Assembly (NCBI GenBank): GCA_014706295.1
Contig: JACSVZ010000011.1
Span: 4,342,663-4,406,662, forward strand
Length of the DNA stretch: 64,000 nt
Direction: 5' to 3'
From: Lycocorax pyrrhopterus obiensis
Taxonomy: Eukaryota > Chordata > Aves > Passeriformes > Paradisaeidae
Under the pieces are notes generated by a model. That model had not been told where the DNA came from and made no database searches. It saw nothing but the letters and a program-made list of their open reading frames with translations. Positions 51,336 through 61,937 of the stretch are shown in pieces. Each line of letters starts with the position of its first letter. Positions within the stretch are counted from its first letter, which is position 1. Position numbers and translations under genes: made by a program.

Positions 51336-51483
51336 CTCTTTTCACAGGGATGGGGCAGAAGTTGGTGTTGCAGGCTCTCAGGACCGCTGGTTTCTGCTGG
51401 GGCAGGCAGCCAGCAGCGGGTCTGCCCTGGCGCAGGCACTGCACGCTCCGCGTCTGCACTCCCCCGCCACAGGTCACCGTGCA
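51336..51483 (-). CDS. ADAMTS18: ADAMTS18 exon: TSR6 body
   Basis: This 148-nt exon starts in phase 0 (ccctctgctcag acceptor) and ends one base into a codon (AGA G, then GTAAAA). It encodes CTVTCGGGVQTRSVQC, a short GRPAAGC loop, KPAVLRAC and NTNFCPIPVKR, giving the six cysteines of the last TSR. CTVTCGGG keeps the O-fucosylation consensus. TVTCGGGVQTRSV and LRACNTNFCP are strongly conserved in ADAMTS18. The split codon G+AT gives Asp at the start of the PLAC exon, which confirms the phase. Confidence 0.97.
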
Positions 51484-52487
51484 CTGAGCAGAGGGGAAAA
51501 CAGAACCTTGTCTTTCATTGCACAGACTCTGGGAGCCCCTGAAAGCCAAAGGGGGAGCTTTCAAAGGCCTCAGATGAGACTTGCAAAGCAAGAGAGGGCA
51601 GGATCAGGTGTGCCGCTGTTCACCAATCCCTATCAGGGCCAACTTTTCAAAGAGGTGTGCGTCTTTTGGTTATTTAAGGACTCAGCTGAAAATCTGGTTC
51701 CTTACTTAGGCATCGAGACAGAAACTGAACATTTAAGAAACCTGTTCCTGATTGTCTGCATCGATTTCTTTTGATGTCTAAGCCTCTGGGCCCAACCCTG
51801 CAGCCTGAACACAGATAAAACTCCCGTTGGAACCATAATTATGGCAGTATCTGGGGAAAACCACTATGTGTTTGCAGGAAGAGCTATGAAGTATTTTAAA
51901 ATTAATAAGCCTTTTACTTGTATGTGTTTCATGAAAAGTTGTCTTTAAGATAAATGTGATCATTTTCATCTGATTGCAATTGTCAGGCATACATTGTTTC
52001 ATGTAAATATTCTTAAATGAATGCGTGTCTCACTGATATATGGCTCATAAAGCAGATAAGTTCCAGAAATACAGAAGCTTGCTTTCAAGAATGTAGAAAC
52101 AAATACAGACTGATCCCACAATTAATCATAGTATTCAGGGAATTCCAGGCAATTGGTGCAGATGCTCAAATACATTGTGCATAGAGATACGCAGTAGTTC
52201 AACCACAGTGCACTTTGAAGAAGACTGAGAAGAAAGTGTTGGAAAATGAGTGTGGAATGTAGCGCCTTTTGAGCATGAATAACATTTTTAGATGATATTC
52301 TTCAGTTTCAGGACAAAGAAATGAGCTGCACTGAACTACATGATGGATGTGGACCAGCTGCATCCCATCTCAGTGCTGAGTGGTGTGGTCCTCCTTAGGG
52401 AATGGCTCTGTGCAGGAGGCCCCTGGGGACTGTTAGCACTGGAGGCAGCTCCTCTGTGCCATCCCACCTCTGATTTCCCATTCCTAC
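51484..52487 (-). other. ADAMTS18: ADAMTS18 intron between TSR5 and TSR6
   Basis: A 1004-bp phase-0 intron with donor GTAGGA and acceptor cctctgctcag. AT-rich, no repeat recognised. Confidence 0.92.
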
Positions 52488-52700
52488 CTGCTGCCAGGGC
52501 GAGGAATACCAGCCAGACACCATGTTATACAATGTCTGGGATGGACAGGCTCCCTTGTTACAAGCTTCCTCCAGGTTGGTGTTTGGTTTCTTGATGTTCC
52601 TGCATCTCCTCTGAGGGAAGGTGAGCAATTTCCCGTGGATGCTTTTCTCGCCGCATTTGAGCTCTCGCCGTCGCAGGCCGGGCCCGCAGGAGGCTGAGCA
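52488..52700 (-). CDS. ADAMTS18: ADAMTS18 exon: TSR5 body and start of TSR6
   Basis: This 213-nt exon holds 71 codons in phase 0-0. The acceptor is gctttgcctctgcag and the donor GTAGGA. It starts CSASCGPGLRRRELKC and continues through FPQRRCRNIKKPN, LEEACNKGAC and YNMVSGWYSSPWQQ. Six cysteines are present and the O-fucosylation core CSASCGPG is intact. The basic stretches LRRREL and QRRCRNIKKP give this repeat a strong positive charge, which may favour heparan sulfate or matrix binding (inference). GWYSSPWQQ is the TSR6 tryptophan strand. The upstream intron, 52701-53047, is only 347 bp, the shortest in the visible gene. Confidence 0.96.
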
Positions 52701-53047
52701 CTGCAGAGGCAAAGCACAGCTCCTGCAGCCTCACAAACACATGCAGATAAAGGGGAGTGTGTGACGTGATACACCCCAAACTGTGCACTATAAAAGCATC
52801 ATAGAACTAATCCCACAAAGCCCACGTTCCGTAAAGTGTAAACTGAAATATGAACTCAAGTCAGTGACTAAAAAAGACATTGGGGTACATCTATCTACAT
52901 CTGGGGTTTACAGCACCTCGCCTGCAACACCTGATCTTCCAACAACAGCTCAGCTTTCCTTCTTCCCCATGGTCTGTGTGTACCCCGAGCCAACACTTCC
53001 AAGAGCAGCCAGGGCAGGCAGTGAGCCACGAAACTGCACCACTTTAC
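52701..53047 (-). other. ADAMTS18: ADAMTS18 short intron between TSR4 and TSR5
   Basis: A 347-bp phase-0 intron with donor GTAAAG and acceptor tttgcctctgcag. Nothing else is seen in it. Confidence 0.92.
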
Positions 53048-53239
53048 CTCACTCCAGGAAGAAATCACCCACTGGAGCCGGTCATTTTTGGGACAGCGTC
53101 CGAGCACACAGGTCAGCTGGGACTCAGGCTTAGGGTCTGGGCTGCACATGCTTTCAGGCAAGATTTTCACCTTGGGAGAGCCAGTACTCTTGCAGGAGAC
53201 ATCCCGTTTCTTAATACCTCTCCCACAAGTCTTGGAGCA
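53048..53239 (-). CDS. ADAMTS18: ADAMTS18 exon: TSR4 body and start of TSR5
   Basis: This 192-nt exon encodes exactly 64 codons, phase 0 at both ends. The acceptor is tttccatcacag and the donor GTAAAG. It opens at CSKTCGRGIKKRDVSC and has six cysteines, including SMC, LTC and GRC. It ends with RLQWVISSWSE, the tryptophan strand of TSR5. CSKTCGRG keeps the O-fucosylation consensus. The loop between the third and fourth cysteines (KSTGSPKVKILPESM, 15 residues) is longer than the human ADAMTS18 loop I remember and starts like the ADAMTS16 loop. VLGRCPKN and LQWV are ADAMTS18-like. Confidence 0.96.
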
Positions 53240-53520
53240 CTGTGATGGAAAGAAACACTTATTTGAACTGGAGGAAATGAAAATTGGCATTATTTGCATT
53301 TTCCAGCAGAGCACAGAAAGCATGGCTAATGTGCTGTGCAGCTGCCATCGTGATATAAGTAAACTTGAAATTCTATTGGTAAATAAGTAACAGCAACATC
53401 TGTGTGTCACTCCTTGAACATTGTCCTAAGTGCTTTCTTAATGTAAGCCGTGAACTCTCTCAGCCCCCATGTAGAACAGACAAATAACATCTCTCTTCCA
53501 TAGATGAGGTAAGTTGGACT

Positions 53521-53554
53521 TGTGAGCAAAATGCTTTTGTGAGCAAAATGCTTT
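53521..53554 (+). repeat. Perfect 17-bp tandem duplication in an ADAMTS18 intron
   Basis: tgtgagcaaaatgcttt occurs twice in a row without mismatch, so it is recent. Confidence 0.9.
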
Positions 53555-54178
53555 TTTCCCTGCTCAGCATAGTTGAAAGCTGGTCCTAAGCTCCCATCAC
53601 AGAATCTCCCATGGCAAGATGCTCTCAGCTATTTGTCATTTTGTCCTCACCTTGGCCTAAAGGGATGAGACCGTGGCAGAGAAAACTGCCCAGGGAATCA
53701 ATACATAACTCCTTCAACAAAGAAATCTCACCACAAGACAGAATCTGATACAGACAATGGTTAAGGAGATATTTGAGTTGCCAACTGCAGCTTAGGACGA
53801 GTCACCAGAATAAATATGCACTGCTCAGCCGTGGTTCAGTGGAACAGACATGCTGTGGTTTTCACTGCCTTACATACAACAGAATGCCTGAATGAGCCAT
53901 GAAATGAAGTAAAGAGCCCTGAAGTAATGCTGCAAGCTTCCTACTTTCTTGCATCCTCTTCTAACTGTTCTTTCAACTAATAATTACGGGGCATGTTCCA
54001 AGGCAGAATCACTCTGTGTATCAAATTACAGATGTTCTTAGAAGATTTCATGAAAGCACAGTTATGCTGAGGATACAACAGAAATACCTGCATGCTGAAA
54101 ATCTGTGGGTTTAATCCTTCCCCAAACAAAGAAAATGATCTTTTCATTTAAAATTACACTGATTTGTGCGGAGAGGCT

Positions 54179-54416
54179 GGGTTTAGATTAGATGTTAGGA
54201 ACGAACTGTTCCCTGGGAGGGTGGGCAGGCCCTGGCACAGGGTGCCCAGAGCAGCTGTGGCTGCCCCTGGATCCCTGGCAGTGCCCAAGGCCGGGTTGGA
54301 CATTGGGGCTTGGAGCAGCCTGGGACAGTGGAAGGTGTCCCTGCCATGGCAGGGGGTGGGACTGGATGAGCTTTAAGGTCTCTTCCAACCTAAACCATTC
54401 TGTGATTCTATGATTT
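54179..54416 (+). mobile_element. CR1 LINE fragment, 3' end
   Basis: A short 5'-truncated CR1 copy in an ADAMTS18 intron, antisense to the gene. It runs from ggtttagattagatgttagg through ggcacagggtgcccagagca, gtgtccctgccatggcag and ggtctcttccaacctaaacc to attctgtgattctatgatt. The clean ATTCTGTGATTCTATGATT tail marks the true 3' end and suggests a fairly young insertion. Confidence 0.94.
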
Positions 54417-55702
54417 TACACATTTTTTTCCTCTTAACATCTTTAAGTCTGCAATATAACAGTTTTCAACTGAACCTTAAAATCTTTACTAACTTGCTCA
54501 ATAGGCCTGTTCACTACATTTCAGCAGCACTGGTGAACTTAATTTTTACGGGCTTATTTGAAAATCCCAACTTGAATTTTACACCTCTTAAAGAGGAGGA
54601 AGATGGATTTTTCGTAATTATCTTATTTATTTAAGAGGAAAGGAAGTTTGAAAGTGTGAATGCATTTGAAGACCTGGTTTATATAACCTTCTGCCACACT
54701 CAGGTTTCCTTCAGATACACTGGAAGAAAAAGCTCTTTTTTGAGTGTTATGATGGACTGTTGAGTAGTTACTCATCTGCTGTGGTGCATTACAGGACACT
54801 CCCTGCAAGGGCAGCTCGTGCTCAGCTGGGAGTGCTGAGGTCAAGATGTTCTTGAACACCTAAAGAGTAACAGTACCAAGAATAGAACACGCAAGTAATG
54901 CATTTTTCAGCTAATTGAAATCCATCTTGAATCTCACTAAACGAAGATGGAAAAATAAAATGACTGTAGGTCCTTTTGTAAGGGTACTGTCAGCTCTCTC
55001 TCAAATCCCAGACGTGTCAGTGCTTCATTTATCCTTACATGAACAGCATCAACAGCAGTGAAAGATGGAGCAGAGCTGAGTTTTGTGTGGATTTTAGCTC
55101 AGGTGGTTGAGTGTCAGGCAGCTGTGTAAAGCAGGGTGTGCACACACAGGAACCTGCCCTCGTGGCAATACCTGCAGCAGCACTGCTTGTAGGAGAGTTA
55201 CTCTAACAGAAGCAAAGCACAGGAGTGAGTAGTGAATGTGTAAATCACAGAATTATCAACCCACAATCCATATACGCCTGTGCATTAATATGCAACTCCA
55301 ACCCCAAGTATTGCTTCATTCCTTGACTGCCTGCCACCTCTGAGAGAAGTTAATATTGCTTGGGGAGTAATCTCACAGAGGGCTGTTGGCTCTATGAAGA
55401 ATTCATAGAGCCTTAAATTATGAATCGAGAAGGAACTACCCATCTGTTTGTATGTACCTAAAAGAACAGCACATGCCCACTTCTGGCAAGCCCTGGTGTG
55501 CCAGCTCTTCTGAAGGCTGGTTACAATGCACATTTAGTTCACGTGTTTATACAAACATGGTTTGCACATTATCTTCATGAATGAAGCCACTTGCAAAGCA
55601 CTGATCTCCACAAAGTCTGCACTATTCTTCTTTTTGAGGAGAGTTTTTTGCAGTGTTTTCATTATGCCAGCAGACAAAAGTGTACATTTTTCTCCAAATT
55701 AC

Positions 55703-55907
55703 CTGAGACCAAGGGCCAGGGCTCCATTCAGGTGGGCAATCCTGGCTACTGCACACCTGCACCTGTGCTGGGGTGCTGACAGGACACAGGGAATGGGCCA
55801 CCACCTCCTCTCTTTGGAAAGCCCTTTTCTGCACACACTGAATGAGACGACTTTGCTGTCCCCCTCCACAAGACTTGCTGCACGTGCTCCATTCACCTGC
55901 TGACCAG
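55703..55907 (-). CDS. ADAMTS18: ADAMTS18 exon: TSR3 and start of TSR4
   Basis: This 205-nt exon starts with the C that completes TAC (Tyr), giving CPAYW across the junction, then reads 68 full codons to a GTAATT donor. The acceptor follows a pyrimidine tract ending cctcctctcag. The protein begins WSAGEWSTCSKSCGGG, the usual TSR tryptophan ladder followed by an O-fucosylation core. It continues through IQCVQKRAFQ, SLCPVSTPAQ, VCSSQDC and PPEWSPGPWSQ. All six TSR3 cysteines are present. The last residues are the tryptophan strand of TSR4, so the exon border falls just before the first TSR4 cysteine. This break is repeated at each later TSR. Confidence 0.96.
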
Positions 55908-56454
55908 CTGAGAGGAGGAAACGTGTGTTAGAAACACAGGAGTGCAATTAGCTTTGGAAAATCAATACAAACGAGCCACCTATCAAATGTGAGTTATCCA
56001 GGGATCCTGCTCAGCCTATCTCCTGATGGACTGGTATCTGTTCAGGCAATCAAAAAGCTGCAGTTACATAATCTATTTTCAAAGCATGGGACTTTCTGCT
56101 AGGGATGAAATACAAGCCACACAACTAGAAAAACAAGTATTGCTTATTTATAGCTTTTATCTACTAGAACCAGCTTGCCTATTACTCTGACCTGGAATCT
56201 GGAATTCCACAGGGACTGAGAGAGATGCTGCTGTTGAGGCTGGTGGAGTATTTAGAAGATATAATTAGAAGATGTAATTAGATAAGATAGAATTTAGCTG
56301 AGTATGTACCGACCGTGTTTGTGCTGAGATATGCTCACACAGGGTGACAAATGTTGGCATTTCTGTCAAACCTTACTGGCCCATTATTCATCAAAAAGAA
56401 CTTGCTTGCTAAAAGCAGCAGCCCTGTCACTGGTGTCTTGAGGAAATGAAAAGG

Positions 56455-56875
56455 CTCTGAAAGGCTGAGAGAGTTGGGGTTGTTCAGCTTGGAGAAGAGA
56501 AGGCTCCAGGGTGACCTAAGTGCAGCCTTCCAGTGCCTGAAGGGAGCCTGGAAGAGAGCTGGAGAGAGACTTTTCACAAGAGAATGCACAAGGAAAAGGG
56601 GAATGGCTTTAAGCTGAAGGAGGGAAGGTTTAGATTAGATATAAGGAAGAAATTGTTCCCTGTGAGGGTGGGGAGGCCCTGGCACAGGGTGCCCAGAGCA
56701 GCTGTGGCTGCCCCTGGATCCCTGGCAGTGTCCAAGGCCAGGTTGGATGGGGCTCGGAGCAACCTGGGATAGTGGAAGGTGTCCCTGCCCATGGCAGGGG
56801 GTGGAATGAGATGAACTTTAAGGTCCCTTCCAACCCAAAGCACACTGTCTCTTTATGATTCTCTGACTCAATGAT
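56455..56875 (+). mobile_element. CR1 LINE fragment, 3' end
   Basis: A 5'-truncated copy of the bird CR1 non-LTR retrotransposon, lying antisense to ADAMTS18 inside an intron. Recognisable blocks in order are gagagttggggttgttcag, ggagaagagaaggctccagg, ggtttagattagatataagg, the 'ctggcacagggtgcccagagcagctg' region, gtgtccctgcccatggcag and aaggtcccttccaaccc, then a degraded tail of ATGATTCT-like units. No reverse transcriptase remains. It shares most of its last 240 bp with the copy at 54179-54416, so both are from related subfamilies. Confidence 0.93.
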
Positions 56876-58644
56876 TTACATGTCCTCAGACTAATAAATC
56901 TGGCAGACAGCTGATGCAGAATCTAAATAAAACAGAGGCAATTTAACCAGCACAAGCTGTTGGGCAATGTGTGCTCGAGGCACAGGGACGCTGCAGCTAC
57001 ACGTCATGTCCCTTAAGTGACACAAAGTCTGAGGGGTTATTGCCAGCTAAGTTGGGCTAAGTTCAGTTTTGAAATGCAAGGAGCTGCTCACTATTTCTAT
57101 TCCTGAAGCACTGAGTGGGTCCCCAGCCCTTGAGGGACACTTTGCAAACAGGCAGCCAAGTGTCTTTGTCCTTGAAGGCTCCCAGTGTAAGACTATAAAT
57201 CACAGCCAGATAGGAAAAGAGAAGTGAAGAAACAGAAGAAATTATGAATGACTAAATGATTACTCATTGAGAAATGTTATTCAAAGACCCAGCACTGAAA
57301 TTAAACTGAAGATTTTAAATCAGTTTGAAAATTTTTCAATAATTTATGTCATGGAAAAGGTTCTTGTCTCACATCAGACCACTTGACCTATCCTGCTTCC
57401 ACAGTTTCTCACAGCATCAATCCTGTGACCCCTGGAATAGCTGCTTACATACAGTTTTAATGACAAGAAAGCTTTTTTTTGTCCTGTGTGAAAGATGCAC
57501 AGCATCCCATTTGCCTGTCTATTCACATCTGCCTGAAAACAAAGCTCATTTTAATTTGTAAAAAATTTATAAAAAGCCTATTTTTGAAAAATGTCTTTGG
57601 GAATAGAAGAAATCCCAGCTCTCAGTGTCTAGCAACTTCAGGAACTGCCAAAAGTACTGAGAAATGTAAAAGGCACTAATTTAAGGACAAAGAAATATTA
57701 ATGTGAAAAGTCAGTCGTTATGTAAATCCAGAACACGTCTGAAGTTTCCTTTTTGTCTGATTTATAAATATTTGGGCCACTGAATGACAAACTTCTGGGA
57801 AAAGAGTTTTAATCCATTTTAAGTATTTTAATTAGTTTGCCTTGATGTTTCTGACAATGGTCATTGGTAGAGTGACCAAAAGTGATCATTTTAAGAGTTT
57901 ATTCACCATAACTGCCCAGAAAGTTCCCCTCTTCACAGAGGAGAGGGCAATAAACCTACTTTAATGTCCTCTAGTAAACTTCCATTTTCCAAGATTATCT
58001 GGGATGTGATCCAAGAGTATCTTTCATTAGCTCAAATAACTGAATAATTATGACCAGATTTGGCAGCTCTGAAATCCAACAACAACAGTGTGCAGTGCTG
58101 GTGCCTTTCTGTGTGGGACAGTAGTTTGGTCCCACTCAGACTAATCAGCCTTTGTTCTTATGCAGCAATTATTCCTCACTGACCTTTACAAGTCTGGAGC
58201 CTCTTTTATGTCCCCAAACTGACACACTTGTATCTCATCTGCCACCTCCTTGCCCTGCCTGTTCTGCCTGGTGTATCTGGGTTTGCTTTATTTGCTGGCT
58301 ATTAAACATTCTTTTGTTTCCTCCATGGTATTTATTAATCCTACTGTTTTTTTTTTTTTTCTGTTGGCAGTCTTGGGTTTATGGGAAATATTACATGCTG
58401 TGAGTTTCTGGGCAGATTCCTCAGCAGAGATATCCTGGCACAGTTTCACTCAGCTGCATGGCAACCTGTTAATTTAAGGCATGGTCCTACATGTAGATCC
58501 TCCATGCATTAATATATCCTAAGGATTTTAAGAATAATTAATTAGTGAGTTGAACTACTTTCCCCTAGAGGTGCTTGGGGCTTTTCAACTTTTCTTTTTG
58601 TACTCTTTTTAGGGTTCAACTCATTAATTTTGTTTTAAAGTAGT

Positions 58645-58667
58645 AAATCACAGAATAGCTGTGATTT
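58645..58667. other. Inverted repeat, 9-bp arms, 5-base loop
   Basis: AAATCACAG (58645-58653) and CTGTGATTT (58659-58667) pair perfectly across aatag, inside an ADAMTS18 intron. Confidence 0.4.
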
Positions 58668-60420
58668 CAGAATGGAAACATTGCACTGTGTGTCAGAATG
58701 GATATCCAGCATTTTCAGGGTAAATATGTATCAGTGGATGTTCAAAATACATCAGGATCTCAGGTTAACAGACACAGAAAATTTGCGTGGGATCTATATA
58801 AATAAATCTGATTTGGATGGAGCTTTATAGCATAATGATGCCACATCAAAACAAAGGTAAGCAGAAAGAGCTTAGAAAGACTCCTGGAGACATCACAGAC
58901 AACACATGTGTGTGTTCATTGGATAAAAATACTCCTGGCAGAAGATAAGTTGCAGATGAAAAGATTGTGTTTGGCTACAAAGATTACTTAAAATTGGTAT
59001 TGAGAAAATCATGTGGCTAAACGCAATCTGAAGAAATTGCTGAAGCAGTAACGTGGGGCTCTCATGTCACATGGCGCCATTATTTAAACCTTATCTCTAT
59101 CGTTTTGTGGTCACAGTGTGTAATTTGGCATTTGGATTTTGTGTACTCTGCTGTACTCTTTAAATGTGCAGGAAATTCCAAACTATTACTGGACTATTTT
59201 TCAGTTTGTTCAACATATTGCAAAGTATGGATTTTTAAGTAAAAACAAAGTCACTGCAGAACATATGCATCTTTTTGCTTTGCCCCACCATCCTCTCCTG
59301 GACTGGGGGGGATGAGGAATGCTTCCTATTAAACATCATTAAATGGGATATTTTATGAAGTATGGGAGCAGGCTTAGCCAACTGCTTTTACTGTTGCTTT
59401 TATCACCCCAGAGTAAAACCAGCAGATGACGCCAGGTCTAGACCCCTCTTCCATTTCTTCTGCTTCAATGCATCTTCAAATGTATTTACCTCCCACTGAC
59501 TGAAACAATCCAAATTTTTTCAACATATTCCTTTAGAAAATCTCCTGTTCTGGAGGTTTAAATGTCTTGTCCAACATAAAACAGCTTTTCTATTCTTTAA
59601 TATACAATTAAAATAACGCTGAGGTTGCAAAGCCAGGAATCCAAAAGTGAAATAACCAGCAGAAGAAAGATGGCCACCGTGTCCTTTAATCTATCCATTT
59701 ATATCCCAAGCCACATAATGCTGTGTTTAATTATATGAGCACACCACTTTTTTTTTTCCAAAGGACCCCTACTTCAGCTACTATAAATCAGTGTAACTCC
59801 CTTGGTTTTTAAATTGATTTAGACCAGCTGGATTCTAAGTGCTTATCTATACGTCAATGTCTTCCTTTGCATCTCACCTTTCTTACATCTTTTAGAAAAT
59901 AGGACTGTTCATACAGGCAATGCCTTCATATTTATGTCTGTGGGCACAGAAGGAGCTTTGCTCACAGCTTGTTTGGTTTAGATAGTCCTCTTCTTGGCAT
60001 CACAATACTCTGTGGGACATTTTGTCCAAAAATCACCAATTACACTTCACAAGACTCCTTTAACCTAATCTAATAGGTGGAATGCGAGTCATGGGGCCAA
60101 CCTTCCACACAGGGAGTAGCACTTTACTCAGGAAATGGGCTTAGTGATTCAAGATGAGTAAAGGTGGCAGAAGGAGCCCCTGAGAAAGCTGGATTTGCTC
60201 TGTGGCACCTCAGCACAGGGACAGAGCCCCCAGGAGCCTCTGCTTTAGGCACCAGTCCCAAATCTGGGCAGAAAATCTTAAACAATTCCTGGTTCATGTT
60301 ACAGAGCACAAGGGGTTCATCCAGGAGGCAAACAATTCCGTGTGCCCCCGAGAGGATTCCCTCCGTGGCACAGCCAGGCACGGGGCACAGCCAGCAGGCA
60401 CAAAACCCCAGAGAACTTAC

Positions 60421-60547
60421 TATGCTGGGCAGGGATTCGTGTTGCACAGTTTTGTTTCAGTTAAAGGCTTCATCCTCGGGCCACAAAAGGAGGTGTTGAC
60501 TCGTGCACGATGCTCTTCCAAGCAAATTGCTTTTGCTGTAATGTGTC
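60421..60547 (-). CDS. ADAMTS18: ADAMTS18 exon: rest of TSR2
   Basis: This 127-nt exon supplies the last two bases of the split glycine codon, 41 codons, and two bases (TA) of a tyrosine codon. The acceptor is cacttccacag and the donor is a consensus GTAAGT. Read without the donor, the frame would hit TAG, so splicing is required to complete TA+C. It carries the last four cysteines of TSR2 (AICLEE, SFCGPR, KLCNTNPC). The sequon NTS in RVNTSF is a likely N-glycosylation site, and human ADAMTS18 has NSS at the matching place as I recall. This is the most diverged TSR exon in the window, and it was found by phase and motif because no long open frame marks it. Confidence 0.93.
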
Positions 60548-61937
60548 CTGTGGAAGTGTTAGGAAAGAACAGACTATAATGAACATGTGTTCGAAATGTA
60601 AGAGAAAAAAGCAGTAGGGAACAATTTTAACTAAACAAGTCTAAACTCATCCTTGGTACTAATCCACTGACTTGAACTAAATAAAATATGGGTTTACGCG
60701 GTAACATGTTTTTAACATTGATTTCCTTCTCTGTAGCACAGATACTACTGAAGTCAGAGAAAACATTTTAGCTGTAAGCAGCAGATTTGCAGATTCTTCC
60801 CCCAGCAAAATTCAGTAATTATTCAAATCCTAATTCCCTGCAGACACTAGCAGTGCTTGCTTAGAGCCCTCCTCACACACTTGAAAACTGCAAATAAACA
60901 TTCTGTAAACTTTTTACAGCTACTCTCTACAGGCTCCAGAGTTCTGCAGGTCCCTGTACCTTAAACCCAATCAAGTGTCAGCAGCAGGACAGTTACAGAA
61001 ATGCCTGAAGTGATTTTATAGATTTAACTGAGATCTGTCATTCACCTCACACATGGTTCATTGGGCACAGTGAATCAAATTTGGAAACAAGACTGTTTCC
61101 ATCACTTTTATATCCATGCTGCAACCTTTTAAAGGGAACGAAGAAAATACAGCTGTCATATTTTATGGCTGCAGTGCTCCTGGTGGATCTTTCTTCCATA
61201 AACCATTTACTGAGATGCTGTGAAGTTCTGACAACACACCAGCAAGGTATTCCTGAATTTCACCAGAACTTTTTTGCCAATACAGGAGCATTTCCTTCAG
61301 CACCCAGTCCTATCTTTTGGTATTACAGACTTCCCACATGGCAGTTTTTTGCTTTCATTACATCCCAGAATTACTTCCACTGACAAAACATGCAGGATTT
61401 ATAAAAACAAACAGATGTCTGTGCAAGAAAAGAGGAATATGGCAGTAAGAATTCCTCAGCTTACATGGAATTTCAGACTTTGAACTGGCAGAATTAAAAT
61501 ACTGGTAATCAAACAATGAGAAGATGGGGGTGCAGCTGTCAGTGGAGGTCTTGACACTATTTTAATCTTTGGTTGCTCTCTGCAGATAGGATAAATTTTC
61601 CTAATTATTTGGTACCTGTGTATGTTCCCACATTACAACATCAAAGTACACAATTAATTTCCACATTACTTCAACAGGAAGATATCATATGCATATGGGC
61701 TGACCTAAACAAAAAAGACTGACTCACTGGCATGAATATTTTTTACTATAAAGGCAAAACAAAGTTATTTCCTCCGTGTTCTAAGTTATCAGATAAAAAA
61801 ATAAGGACCCAGTGTTCAGTGTAACCCCCTGTATGTATCAATACATGTTCGCAAAATTAAAGGCAGCTGAAAAGATTTGAGATGCTTTAAAAAAGAAAAT
61901 GAAAAAGAAGAGGCTTGGCAATGGGAAAGTTACCTAC
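60548..61937 (-). other. ADAMTS18: ADAMTS18 intron between the two TSR2 exons
   Basis: A 1390-bp phase-1 intron with donor GTAGGT and acceptor cacttccacag. No exon, transposon or clear repeat is seen. Confidence 0.9.

Larger units (their letters stand above)
53240..55702 (-). other. ADAMTS18: ADAMTS18 intron between TSR3 and TSR4
   Basis: A 2463-bp phase-0 intron with donor GTAATT and acceptor ttccatcacag. It holds a CR1 3' fragment (about 54179-54416) and a perfect 17-bp tandem duplication at 53521-53554. Confidence 0.9.
55908..60420 (-). other. ADAMTS18: ADAMTS18 intron between TSR2 and TSR3
   Basis: A 4513-bp phase-2 intron with donor GTAAGT and acceptor cctcctctcag. It holds a CR1 fragment (about 56455-56875) on the opposite strand to the gene, a T run at 58349-58361, and a 9-bp-arm inverted repeat at 58645-58667. 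The rest is unique-looking AT-rich sequence. Confidence 0.9.

Noticed and set aside
54164..54376. Open frames within the CR1 at 54.2 kb (and those at 56.5-56.8 kb)
   Set aside because: They are translations of the CR1 3' untranslated region and not genes.
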